Made by a program: the position numbers and the translations under genes. Of a stretch of 64,000 bases of DNA, positions 7,847 to 15,142 are shown in pieces. Within the stretch, counting starts at the first letter, position 1. The number at the start of each line of letters is the position of its first letter. Origin of the DNA: Rhodospirillum centenum SW (GTDB lineage: Bacteria > Pseudomonadota > Alphaproteobacteria > Azospirillales > Azospirillaceae); contig NC_011420.2 of assembly GCF_000016185.1 (NCBI RefSeq), positions 62,001 through 126,000 on the forward strand, in the 5' to 3' direction. Below the pieces are notes generated by a model, which searched no databases, was not told the origin of the DNA, and saw only the letters and a list, made by a program, of their open reading frames with translations.

Positions 7847-8412
7847 CCCAGCGCCTCAGCGCCCCCCTGGCGGCCGAGACCGGCCGGCCGGTGGTGCGGC
7901 CGGTGCTGCTGGCCCTGTTCGACTTCGCCGGTGGGGAGGTGCGGGTATGGTCGGGGGTGGGCGACCTGGTCTGGGAGGGGCGGACCTGGATCGGGGTCGG
8001 CAGCTTCGGCACGGTCGGGCCGATCGAGGAGACCACCGAGGTGCGGGCGACGGGCGCGCGCTTCCAACTGTCCGGCGTGCCCTCCGGCCTGCTGAACGAG
8101 GTGGTCGGCCTCAACGTCCAGGGCCGCCGGGCGCGGCTGTGGCTGGCCTTCATGGCGGAGGACTGGGGCGGTTTCGTCGACGCGCCGGTGCCGCTGTTCG
8201 ACGGGCGGATGGACATGGTCGAGGTCACCGACGGCGGCCGGATAGCCACCATTGCCCTGGCCGCGGAAAACCGCCTGCGCGACCTGGAACGGCCCCGGCT
8301 GCGCCGCTACACCAGCCAGGACCAGCAGTCCGAGTTCCCCGGCGATCTGGGATTCGACTTCGTGCCGGAGCTTCAGGAACTGGAGATCCGCTGGGGGGCG
8401 CCCGCGGCATGA
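7843..8412 (+). CDS. Tail hub / baseplate protein
   Basis: 189 residues from GTG 7843, again with a 4-bp overlap. The sequence is strand-rich (LLALFDFAGGEVRVWSGVG, TWIGVGSFGTVG) and ends RRYTSQDQQSEFPGDLGFDF. It lies directly before the NlpC/P60-like gene, where gene transfer agents and related siphoviruses place a DUF2163-type hub subunit; I cannot confirm the family by eye. No catalytic motif is seen. Confidence 0.5.
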   Translation: MTQRLSAPLAAETGRPVVRPVLLALFDFAGGEVRVWSGVGDLVWEGRTWIGVGSFGTVGPIEETTEVRATGARFQLSGVPSGLLNEVVGLNVQGRRARLWLAFMAEDWGGFVDAPVPLFDGRMDMVEVTDGGRIATIALAAENRLRDLERPRLRRYTSQDQQSEFPGDLGFDFVPELQELEIRWGAPAA

Positions 8413-8828
8413 CCCGGTTGCCCGACTGGCCGGAACGGCTCGACCAAGTGGTCGAGGCCGCGCGGCACAGCACCTTCGCCTGGGGGCGGGTCGACTGCTG
8501 CCTGTTCGCCGCCGACGCAGTCGCGGCGGTCACCGGCGTCGATCCGGCCGCCCCGTGGCGGGGGACCTATGCCGATGTCCGCACGGCCGCCCGCCTGCTG
8601 GCGCGGATGGGGGGCCTGGAAGCAACCGCTGCCGGCATGGCCCGCCACCACGGCTGGCCCGAGACGCCCCCGGCCTTCCTCGGCCGGGGCGACGTGGCCC
8701 TGGTGCGGCTGGACGACGGCCGCCAGGCACTCGCCGTCTGCCTGGGCGCCGCCCTGGTCCTGCCCGCCGCGCGCGGACTGGCCACGCTGGAGCGCGACCG
8801 GGTGCTGACGGGCTGGAGGATCGGCTGA
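8409..8828 (+). CDS. NlpC/P60-like tail enzyme (DUF6950 type)
   Basis: 139 residues from ATG 8409 (ATGA overlap). The motif FAWGRVDCCLFAADAV resembles the catalytic-cysteine segment of NlpC/P60 papain-like peptidases, and GRGDVALVRL matches their following strand. Lambda gpK and gene-transfer-agent gp14 occupy the same place, before the tail tip gene, and are thought to cut peptidoglycan stems during entry. A histidine partner may be in ARHHGWPE but is not certain. The family assignment is from memory of such proteins. Confidence 0.6.
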   Translation: MTRLPDWPERLDQVVEAARHSTFAWGRVDCCLFAADAVAAVTGVDPAAPWRGTYADVRTAARLLARMGGLEATAAGMARHHGWPETPPAFLGRGDVALVRLDDGRQALAVCLGAALVLPAARGLATLERDRVLTGWRIG

Positions 8829-10258
8829 TGCCGCCGGCCGTCATCGCCGTCGGCGCCTCCATCGCAGGGTCCGCCGCCGCGGCGGCCGTGGGCGGGGGGG
8901 TGATCGGCGCCATCGTCGGCGCCACGGTCACCGTGGGCGTGTCCTATCTCGGTAACCGCATCGTCGGCCCGCCCAAGGCCCCGGCGGTCGACCTCGGCCA
9001 GTCCATGCTGGACGCCCGCAGCGGCCGCACGCAGATGCTGGTGCAGCCGGTGACCAGCCACCGCGTGGTCTACGGCGAGGTGCGCGTCGGCGGCCCGCTG
9101 GTCTTCGCCCACACCCGGACCGAGGGCGGGGGCAGCAAGCTCGACATGCTGCATCTGGTCGTCGTCCACGCCGCCCATGAGGTGGAAAGTCTGGGCGCGG
9201 TCTGGTTCGGCGACACCGCCATCATGCTGGACGGCGGCGGGGCGGCCACCGCGGCCCCCTGGGCCGGCAAGGTCCAGGTCTGGAGCCATGCCGGCCTCCC
9301 CGACCAGGGGGCCGACGCCGTGCTGGTGGCGGAGGGCGGGGGGCGCTGGACGCACAATCACCGCCTGCGCGGGCGGGCCTACACCCATCTGCGCCTGCGC
9401 TACGATCCGGAGGCCTTCGCCGGCGGCATCCCCAACCTGAGCCGGTTGGTGCGCGGGCGCAAACTCTGGGATCCGCGCGACGGCGCCACCCGCTGGTCGG
9501 CCAATGCCGCGCTGTGCATCCTCGACTACCTGATGGCGCCCTGGGGGCTGGCCGCCGGCCCCGACGAGATCGACCTCGCCGGCTGGATCGCCCAGGCCAA
9601 CATCTGCGACGAGCCGGTGGCGACCCTGACCGGGGCCGAACCCCGCTACACCTGCAACGGCGTGCTCGATCTGGCGGGCCGGCCGCTGGACAATCTGGAA
9701 TCCCTGCTGACCAGCTGCGCCGGGCGGCTCAGCTTCACCGGCGGCAAGTGGCGGCTGGCGGTGGGGGCGTGGCAGCCACCGACCGTCATCCTGGGGGAGA
9801 ACGAGCTGCGGGCGCCGGTGACCTACCGGCCCTGGCGCTCGCGGCGCGATCTGGTCAACACCGTGCGCGGCGCCTTCACCAGCCCGGCCCACAACTGGCA
9901 GCCGACCGACTATCCGCCGGTCGCCGACGCCCCTTCCATCGCCACCGACGATGGCGAGGCGGCGCTGACCCTCGATCTGCCCTTCACCACCTCCCACACC
10001 ATGGCCCAGCGCATCGCCCGCATCGCGCTGCGCCAGAACCGCCGCCAGAAGAGCCTGGACTGGCCCGCCAATCTGGCCGGGCTGCGGCTGGCGGCGGGCT
10101 ATCCGGTGGCGGTGTCGCTGGGGCGCCTCGGGCTCGCCGGCACGCCCTTCCGGGTGGAGACCTGGCGGCTGACCGAGGAGATGGGCGTCGATCTGGCGCT
10201 CGCCGAGGACGCCGCCGAGGTCTACGCCCACGATCCCTCCTGGCTGAAGGCCATGTAG
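8828..10258 (+). CDS. Tail tip / host-specificity protein (gpJ-like)
   Basis: 476 residues from ATG 8828, joined to the previous stop as TGATG. The N-terminus is a glycine/alanine-rich hydrophobic segment (SIAGSAAAAAVGGGVIGAIVG), common in tip proteins ejected into the envelope. The body contains YGEVRVGGPL, VVHAAHEVESLGAVWFGD and RLRYDP, typical of the tip attachment family related to lambda gpJ. It is shorter than gpJ, so receptor-binding parts are probably carried by the separate fibre and tailspike genes that follow. Confidence 0.75.
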   Translation: MPPAVIAVGASIAGSAAAAAVGGGVIGAIVGATVTVGVSYLGNRIVGPPKAPAVDLGQSMLDARSGRTQMLVQPVTSHRVVYGEVRVGGPLVFAHTRTEGGGSKLDMLHLVVVHAAHEVESLGAVWFGDTAIMLDGGGAATAAPWAGKVQVWSHAGLPDQGADAVLVAEGGGRWTHNHRLRGRAYTHLRLRYDPEAFAGGIPNLSRLVRGRKLWDPRDGATRWSANAALCILDYLMAPWGLAAGPDEIDLAGWIAQANICDEPVATLTGAEPRYTCNGVLDLAGRPLDNLESLLTSCAGRLSFTGGKWRLAVGAWQPPTVILGENELRAPVTYRPWRSRRDLVNTVRGAFTSPAHNWQPTDYPPVADAPSIATDDGEAALTLDLPFTTSHTMAQRIARIALRQNRRQKSLDWPANLAGLRLAAGYPVAVSLGRLGLAGTPFRVETWRLTEEMGVDLALAEDAAEVYAHDPSWLKAM

Positions 10259-10262
10259 CCCC

Positions 10263-11531
10263 ATGCGCGATGCCCGTTTCATCCTGCCCGGCGTCCGCGC
10301 CGCCCTGGAGGCCAAGGCCCCCGCCGACCACGGCCATGTCCTCGACGACGTGGCGGGGCTGTCCGCCACACTCGCCGGCAAGGCGCCGGCCGCCCACACC
10401 CACGCCCTGTCCGACCTGCCGGTCGCCACGGCCGGGGAGAGCCATGCCGCCCGGCTGGTCCGGGCCGACGATCCGCGCCTGTCCGACAGCCGGGCGCCGC
10501 TGGCCCATGGGCACGCGCTCGCCGACCTGCCGGTGGCCGGGCCGGGGGAGAGCAGTGCGGCCAAGCTGGTGCGCGCCGACGATCCCCGGTTGTCCGGCGG
10601 TGGCGAAGCCGGCGGGCCGGCGGCCCTGCGCAATCTGGTGGTCAACGGCTGCGCCCGCGTCTCTCACCGCCCGGCCGCACCCCTGGCCTCCACTTGGCAG
10701 CCGGGGGAGGTCGATCTGTGGCGGGTCCGCGCCGATGGCAACCCCAGCGCCGGCACGGTCAAGCGCGCGACCGGCGTGTTCACCCTGTCGCCGTCGGGCT
10801 CCGCCTGCCTCGTCCAGGGCGCCACCCTGGGCAGCGGCGGCGCCTTCCACTGGCGCCTGCGTCTCGAGGGGGCGGACGCCTTGCGGCTGCGCCACGGCCC
10901 GGCGGTGCTGTCGGCCCGCGCCTACCATGACTGCGGGCGCGATGTCGGCTGGACCCTGACGCTGGCCCGCGCCGGCGCCCCCGACGGCTTCGCCAGCGTC
11001 AGCACCATCGCCACCACCACCGTCACCGTGCCCCACGACAGCAACACCGACCTCGTCCTGGCTGTGCCCGACATGGGCGCCTGCGAGACCGGGCTGCAGA
11101 TCACTTTCACCGCCGCCTGCGGGGCGGTGTCCGGCCGCTGGTTCTATCTGGGTGCCGTCCAGTTGGAAGCGGGAAGCACCGCTACGGAGTTCGACCTGCG
11201 CCCCATCGCCCTGGAGACGGCCCTGGTCCACCGCCAGCTTCGGCCGATCGCCACCGCCGTCGGCCGGGCCAATTCCGGCACCAACGTTCAGCTCTCGGTG
11301 AGCCATTCGGGGCTGCGGGCGCCGCCCGAGTACCAGACGACCGCCCCCCTCACCATCACCGACATGGTCACCGCCAACTTCACGCAAGCTTCCCTCGGCC
11401 TCGGCACCATCCACGAGCGCACCGCCGACGGGGGGCGCTTCGATGTGGGCACCTTCTCCGGCCTGACCAGCGGCACGCCGGTGGTGCTAACCAGCCTCGG
11501 CGGCCGCATCCTCGCCAGTGCGGAACTCTGA
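10263..11531 (+). CDS. Tail fibre protein with HxH repeats
   Basis: 422 residues. The N-terminal 120 residues contain His-x-His motifs (H23-H25, H45-H47, H82-H84) in repeats of the type HxHALxDLPVAxxGESxAAxLVRADDPRLS. In phage fibres such HxH motifs coordinate metal along a trimer axis. The C-terminal two thirds is strand-rich, fitting a receptor-binding or capping domain. It starts 4 bp after the tip gene. Likely a trimeric fibre attached to the tail tip. Confidence 0.75.
   Translation: MRDARFILPGVRAALEAKAPADHGHVLDDVAGLSATLAGKAPAAHTHALSDLPVATAGESHAARLVRADDPRLSDSRAPLAHGHALADLPVAGPGESSAAKLVRADDPRLSGGGEAGGPAALRNLVVNGCARVSHRPAAPLASTWQPGEVDLWRVRADGNPSAGTVKRATGVFTLSPSGSACLVQGATLGSGGAFHWRLRLEGADALRLRHGPAVLSARAYHDCGRDVGWTLTLARAGAPDGFASVSTIATTTVTVPHDSNTDLVLAVPDMGACETGLQITFTAACGAVSGRWFYLGAVQLEAGSTATEFDLRPIALETALVHRQLRPIATAVGRANSGTNVQLSVSHSGLRAPPEYQTTAPLTITDMVTANFTQASLGLGTIHERTADGGRFDVGTFSGLTSGTPVVLTSLGGRILASAEL
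10395..10616 (+). repeat. Tandem 37-residue repeat in the tail fibre gene
   Basis: Two units of 111 bp (10395-10505 and 10506-10616), each starting at a His-x-His motif and containing DLPVA, GES, LVRADDPRLS. A partial, more diverged unit precedes them around 10329. Confidence 0.65.
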
Positions 11532-11534
11532 GCC

Positions 11535-12962
11535 ATGGCATCCGCCATCGACGACGTGCTGATCCCCGGCCAGCCGGTGGACAAGCAGCGCCTGCGCGAC
11601 TACCTGCGCGGCCGGGAGATCGCCGTGCCGCAGAGCTACGGCGGCATCCCCGACGGTGTGTCCGACTGCTCCGACGCCATCGAGGCAGCACTCGCCGCCT
11701 CGTCCACCGTGCTGCTGGTGCCGGGTACCTACCGCGTCTCGCGGCCCGTCGTGCTCGGCTATGGCCAAACCCTGATGGGGGTGGGTGAGGGCTCCGTCCT
11801 CCAGGCACGGCCCGATCCCTTCGACGGGGCGGCCCCCATTTACAGCCAGACCGGCTGGAACGCGGTGGAGGTGGTGGACGGCTACGCCTCCCTCCGCGAC
11901 CTGCGCATCGTCGGCGGGGCTGCCGGCATCAAGCTGGTCGGCCGCGACGGTGCTTGCGTCAAGACGGTGATCGAGAACGTCTCGATCTGGGATGCGGTGA
12001 TCGGCATCGTGCTGGACGGGTACGACAATCCCGACCGGCCCTGCTACTGGAACCACATCGCCCGCACCCTGGTCGCCCGGCCGCAGTTGCATGGCGTGCT
12101 GCTGACCGTGGACTCCGCCGGCGACACGCCCAACGCCAACAAGTTCCACGATGTCCGCGTCTATTCCCTGGCGGCACCCATGGCCGGCTGCGGGTTCTTC
12201 ATCTCGGCCGGGCGGTTCAACAACAGCTTCGTCGACTGCGAAGCCAACCTACACCCCAATGCGGAGTCCTGCTTTCGGCTGGGGTTTTCGACCGACCAGA
12301 ACCTGATCGTCAACTTCTACGCCGAGAGCCTGGGGCCGGTGCCGGGCATCCGCATCGACGGCGGCTCGCAGAACACCGCCATCCTCAACCTGTTCTCCGC
12401 CACCGGTGGGGCGCCGATCTGGGACACTACCGGCGCCCGCCGCTACACCGCCTTCAACGCCGGCCATCCGGTCAAGAACCACCTGAAGCGCACCGAACTG
12501 ACCGAGGCGCGCATCGGGCGGCTGGAACTGGAGACCGCCTTCACCGAGGGTGTGGCGACCGTCACCCTCGATCCGGCACGGGCCGTCCACCTGATCAGCG
12601 CCTGGACTGGACCGGTCACCGCCGAACTGCCCGACCCGCACCCGCTGAACGGTGTGGTGCTGGTGGTCAAGAAGAGCGACAGCGGTCCCCATGCCGTGAC
12701 CGTCACCCAGGCCGGCGGCGGCGGTCCCGACGCCGACCCGGTCCGGCTCGGCCGGCGCGGCGACCATGTCGTCGTCGTCTCCAACAGCGCCGCCTGGCAC
12801 ATCATCGCCGCCCGCTACGACCGCCCCGCCGCCGCCTGGCCCAATCCCTCCGGCACCGCCTTCACCCGCAGCCTGAACGCCGACGCCTCCACCCTGGCGG
12901 ACGTCCGCGCCGTGCTGCGCGCCCTGATCCTGGACCTGAAGACTGCCGGGATCCTGTCCTGA
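11535..12962 (+). CDS. Tailspike with pectate-lyase-like beta-helix
   Basis: 475 residues. Residues about 35-75 (YGGIPDGVSDCSDAIEAAL, VLLVPGTYRVSRPV) form the entry of the pectate-lyase-3 right-handed beta-helix, a fold used by phage tailspikes that bind or cut surface polysaccharide. The central part is a run of short strands with Asn/Gly turns (VIENVSIWDAVIGIVLDG). After about residue 330 the sequence changes to a different C-terminal domain. Whether it is an active depolymerase cannot be told; no conserved catalytic set is evident. Confidence 0.75.
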   Translation: MASAIDDVLIPGQPVDKQRLRDYLRGREIAVPQSYGGIPDGVSDCSDAIEAALAASSTVLLVPGTYRVSRPVVLGYGQTLMGVGEGSVLQARPDPFDGAAPIYSQTGWNAVEVVDGYASLRDLRIVGGAAGIKLVGRDGACVKTVIENVSIWDAVIGIVLDGYDNPDRPCYWNHIARTLVARPQLHGVLLTVDSAGDTPNANKFHDVRVYSLAAPMAGCGFFISAGRFNNSFVDCEANLHPNAESCFRLGFSTDQNLIVNFYAESLGPVPGIRIDGGSQNTAILNLFSATGGAPIWDTTGARRYTAFNAGHPVKNHLKRTELTEARIGRLELETAFTEGVATVTLDPARAVHLISAWTGPVTAELPDPHPLNGVVLVVKKSDSGPHAVTVTQAGGGGPDADPVRLGRRGDHVVVVSNSAAWHIIAARYDRPAAAWPNPSGTAFTRSLNADASTLADVRAVLRALILDLKTAGILS

Positions 12963-12988
12963 GCCCCTGATTCGAAGGAGACCTGCCC

Positions 12989-13261
12989 ATGACCACCGCC
13001 GAATGGGCCCTGCTGGTTGCCATCGTCGCCCACGGTGCCGCCATCATGGCGGCGCTGCTGAAGCTCGTCGCCTGGGGCACCACCAAGGTCGCCGTCATCG
13101 AAGGGCGGATCGGCACGCTGGAGCGCGCCGTCGACAACGACATCACCGGCCGCCGGGTCGTGGCGCAGATCGTCAACGACGTCGCCGTGATCAAGAGCGA
13201 AATCGCGGAGGTGCGGCAGGCGTTGCGACACGCCGAGCATCAATCCGATAAACAATCATAA
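12989..13261 (+). CDS. Small membrane protein at end of tail module
   Basis: 90 residues with one hydrophobic N-terminal segment (ALLVAIVAHGAAIMAALLKLVAWG) and a charged helical, coiled-coil-like tail (EGRIGTLERAVDNDI to EVRQALRHAEHQ). An AAGGAG Shine-Dalgarno at 12975-12980 precedes ATG 12989. Small one-helix proteins near the end of phage tail operons may be holins, spanins or superinfection-exclusion factors; no lysozyme gene is next to it in the window, so I leave the role open. Confidence 0.65.
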   Translation: MTTAEWALLVAIVAHGAAIMAALLKLVAWGTTKVAVIEGRIGTLERAVDNDITGRRVVAQIVNDVAVIKSEIAEVRQALRHAEHQSDKQS

Positions 13262-13341
13262 AGCCGTGGCGGCAACTCAAGGAAAACGCGAAGATCGGCG
13301 CAGCCGGGTTCCGAGCGGGATTCTGCCGCCAAGGCATCCTT

Positions 13342-13380
13342 GTCGCCTACCCGCAAATCGCGCGGCGGGCAGGTGGCGAC
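13342..13380. other. Imperfect hairpin in the gap between prophage tail module and island
   Basis: GTCGCC (13342-13347) pairs with GGCGAC (13375-13380), and CCCGC (13350-13354) with GCGGG (13365-13369), separated by an internal loop. There is no U tract. It lies in the 285-bp gap 13262-13546, in which I see no gene. It may end the tail transcript or be chance in GC-rich DNA. Confidence 0.3.
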
Positions 13381-13488
13381 CTCCGCTTCCATCGTCACCG
13401 CCGCGATAAATTGCCGTCGGCGTTGGTTGCGGTGAAGTGGGCCAACAGGGCATTTTGGCTCCCAACATGCGCAGTTAACAATTTATGA

Positions 13489-13528
13489 ATCATCGCCCAT
13501 TTACGTTTCTCGGGAACGAGACGATGAT
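13489..13528 (+). promoter_or_regulatory. Inverted-repeat leader before the three-Cys protein gene
   Basis: ATCATCG (13489-13495) and CGATGAT (13522-13528) flank an inner TCTCG-GGAA-CGAGA hairpin (13508-13521) whose loop is a GNRA-type tetraloop. It ends 18 bp before the GTG at 13547. It could be an operator or an mRNA structure. The AT-rich DNA just upstream (13474-13490) may hold the promoter. Confidence 0.35.
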
Positions 13529-13546
13529 CCCGCGGGGAGACGCACC

Positions 13547-14293
13547 GTGAGTACCAGTTCGAAGATCGAATGGACCGAGCAGACGTGGAACCCGACGACG
13601 GGCTGTACGAAGATATCCCCCGGCTGTAAGCATTGCTACGCCGAGGTGATGGCGCGCCGTCTTCACGCCATGGGTGCTGCCGGCTACGAGAACGGATTCA
13701 AGCTCGCCCTCCACCCCGAGCGCCTCGCCCAGCCTCTCGCCCGTCGTAAGCCGACGGTCTATTTCGTCAATTCGATGAGCGACCTATTCCACCGTGACAT
13801 CCCGGACACCTTCCTGGATGACGTGTTCGCGGTAATCGGCCGGACCCCTCAACACACCTATCAAATCCTGACCAAGCGAGCGGAGCGGTTGACAGAGTAT
13901 TTCGCGTCCCGTCGTTGCCCGCCGAACGTCTGGCTGGGCGTGTCGGTGGAGGACCGGGAGTATGGCGTGCCACGGATCGACTACCTGCGCCGGGTCGAAG
14001 CACAGGTCCGCTTCCTGTCCATCGAACCGCTGCTGGAAGACCTGGGGGCATTCGACCTCTCCGGCATTCACTGGGTGATTGTTGGAGGTGAGTCGGGCCA
14101 CAAGGCACGCCCTATGGAGGAAGTCTGGGTCGAGAACATCAAGCGCCAAGCCGATAGCGCCAGCGTCGCCTTTTTCTTTAAGCAATGGGGCGGCTGGGGC
14201 GCCGACGGCGTCAAGCGCCACAAGAAAGCGAATGGGCGGGTATTCAAGGGGCGGACGTGGAACGCCTATCCGGAGATCAATACTGCGTATTGA
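13547..14293 (+). CDS. Three-Cys-motif protein, phage Gp37/Gp68 family (DUF5131)
   Basis: 248 residues from GTG 13547 with GGGGAG 7 bp upstream. The N-terminal motif IEWTEQTWNPTTGC is followed by C20-x6-C27-x2-C30, the three-cysteine signature for which the family is named; it recalls radical-SAM cluster sites but the spacing differs. Later blocks VYFVNSMSDLFH, PNVWLGVSVE, FLSIEPLLEDLG and WVIVGGESG are hallmarks of DUF5131. The family is frequent in phages and is usually coded next to TcmP, as here, although the two are convergent with a 5-bp gap. The reaction is unknown to me. Confidence 0.85.
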   Translation: MSTSSKIEWTEQTWNPTTGCTKISPGCKHCYAEVMARRLHAMGAAGYENGFKLALHPERLAQPLARRKPTVYFVNSMSDLFHRDIPDTFLDDVFAVIGRTPQHTYQILTKRAERLTEYFASRRCPPNVWLGVSVEDREYGVPRIDYLRRVEAQVRFLSIEPLLEDLGAFDLSGIHWVIVGGESGHKARPMEEVWVENIKRQADSASVAFFFKQWGGWGADGVKRHKKANGRVFKGRTWNAYPEINTAY

Positions 14294-14298
14294 TTTGG

Positions 14299-15120
14299 TC
14301 AGAACAGCGACCTCTGGCCATTGTCCGTGGCAACGCTCCAGAACTTGTGTGCCAGTTCGTTTTCCGCAGCGAGCAGAAGCCAGTACAGGCGCTGTCCGGT
14401 GTTCCCGGTGATCAGTTCCATGCGGGTCGATGGCTTTTTTCCGAGACCAGCCACCAAGTCCCGCCAGTATTCAACCACCTGCTGTCGGATTGCTTGCTGC
14501 GGCCGGGCAAGGTCCACTTTCTCGCGCCATCCGGGCGCGAAGCTATCGAAGGCCGAACCATCCTGTCCAAGGTTGATTCCGAGATTCCGCTGAAGGTCCA
14601 TTGCGCTCACATGGATCAGCATGTCGATTCGTTTCAATGTCGCGAGAGATTGGATAATCCTGAAATCCAGCGCCCCCAGGCTGAAGGGGTCGATGAAGGC
14701 GAAATGGAGGCCGTATCGATTGATGACCCCGGCTAATTCGGCGGCGGCATCGGCCGCCGACCCACTGAGTTCGCGGACCGGGGCCTTCAGCCGGTTGAGC
14801 CGTTCGACCGTAGCCTTACGTCGGTCGTCGTCGATATCGGCGACGTAAATGTCGGAGAACGGCGCCCCGCCATTCTGGCTGATCTTCCAGGCGGCGACGG
14901 CGCTGCCGTCGATCCATTCCCCGGTTTCCTTCACTTGTGCCCGCCCAGGCCCGCAGAAGAGGTCGATGAACGTCGCCGACCTCGCGGCACCCGTGAGGAA
15001 TTTGTTGCGGGCCGCGCGGGAGATATCGAGATAGCGGCGCAGCCGATCGTGCTTCTCCTTCGCCCAGGTGCCAACCTCCTCAGCAGGCAGCCCATCATCT
15101 CCATTGATCAGCGCCCCCAT
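14299..15120 (-). CDS. tcmP: Three-Cys-motif partner protein TcmP
   Basis: 273 residues. TcmP is defined by its association with the Cx6Cx2C protein found here on the other strand. The N-terminal half has a methyltransferase-like Rossmann pattern: FIDLFCGPGRA (51-61) as motif I, then VADIDDDR (93-100), and HFAFIDPFSLGALDF (139-153) as a motif IV-like DPF block. That suggests binding of S-adenosylmethionine, but no modification target is known to me. It is the last gene of the minus-strand defence operon, 22 bp after res. Its position suggests co-expression with the restriction genes. Confidence 0.8.
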   Translation of the reverse strand: MGALINGDDGLPAEEVGTWAKEKHDRLRRYLDISRAARNKFLTGAARSATFIDLFCGPGRAQVKETGEWIDGSAVAAWKISQNGGAPFSDIYVADIDDDRRKATVERLNRLKAPVRELSGSAADAAAELAGVINRYGLHFAFIDPFSLGALDFRIIQSLATLKRIDMLIHVSAMDLQRNLGINLGQDGSAFDSFAPGWREKVDLARPQQAIRQQVVEYWRDLVAGLGKKPSTRMELITGNTGQRLYWLLLAAENELAHKFWSVATDNGQRSLF

Positions 15121-15142
15121 GACGTCATCTTCCTCATTACCC

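Noticed and set aside
13277-13468. Small minus-strand gene in the gap after the tail module
   Set aside because: 63 codons without a ribosome-binding site, odd composition and no resemblance to any family.
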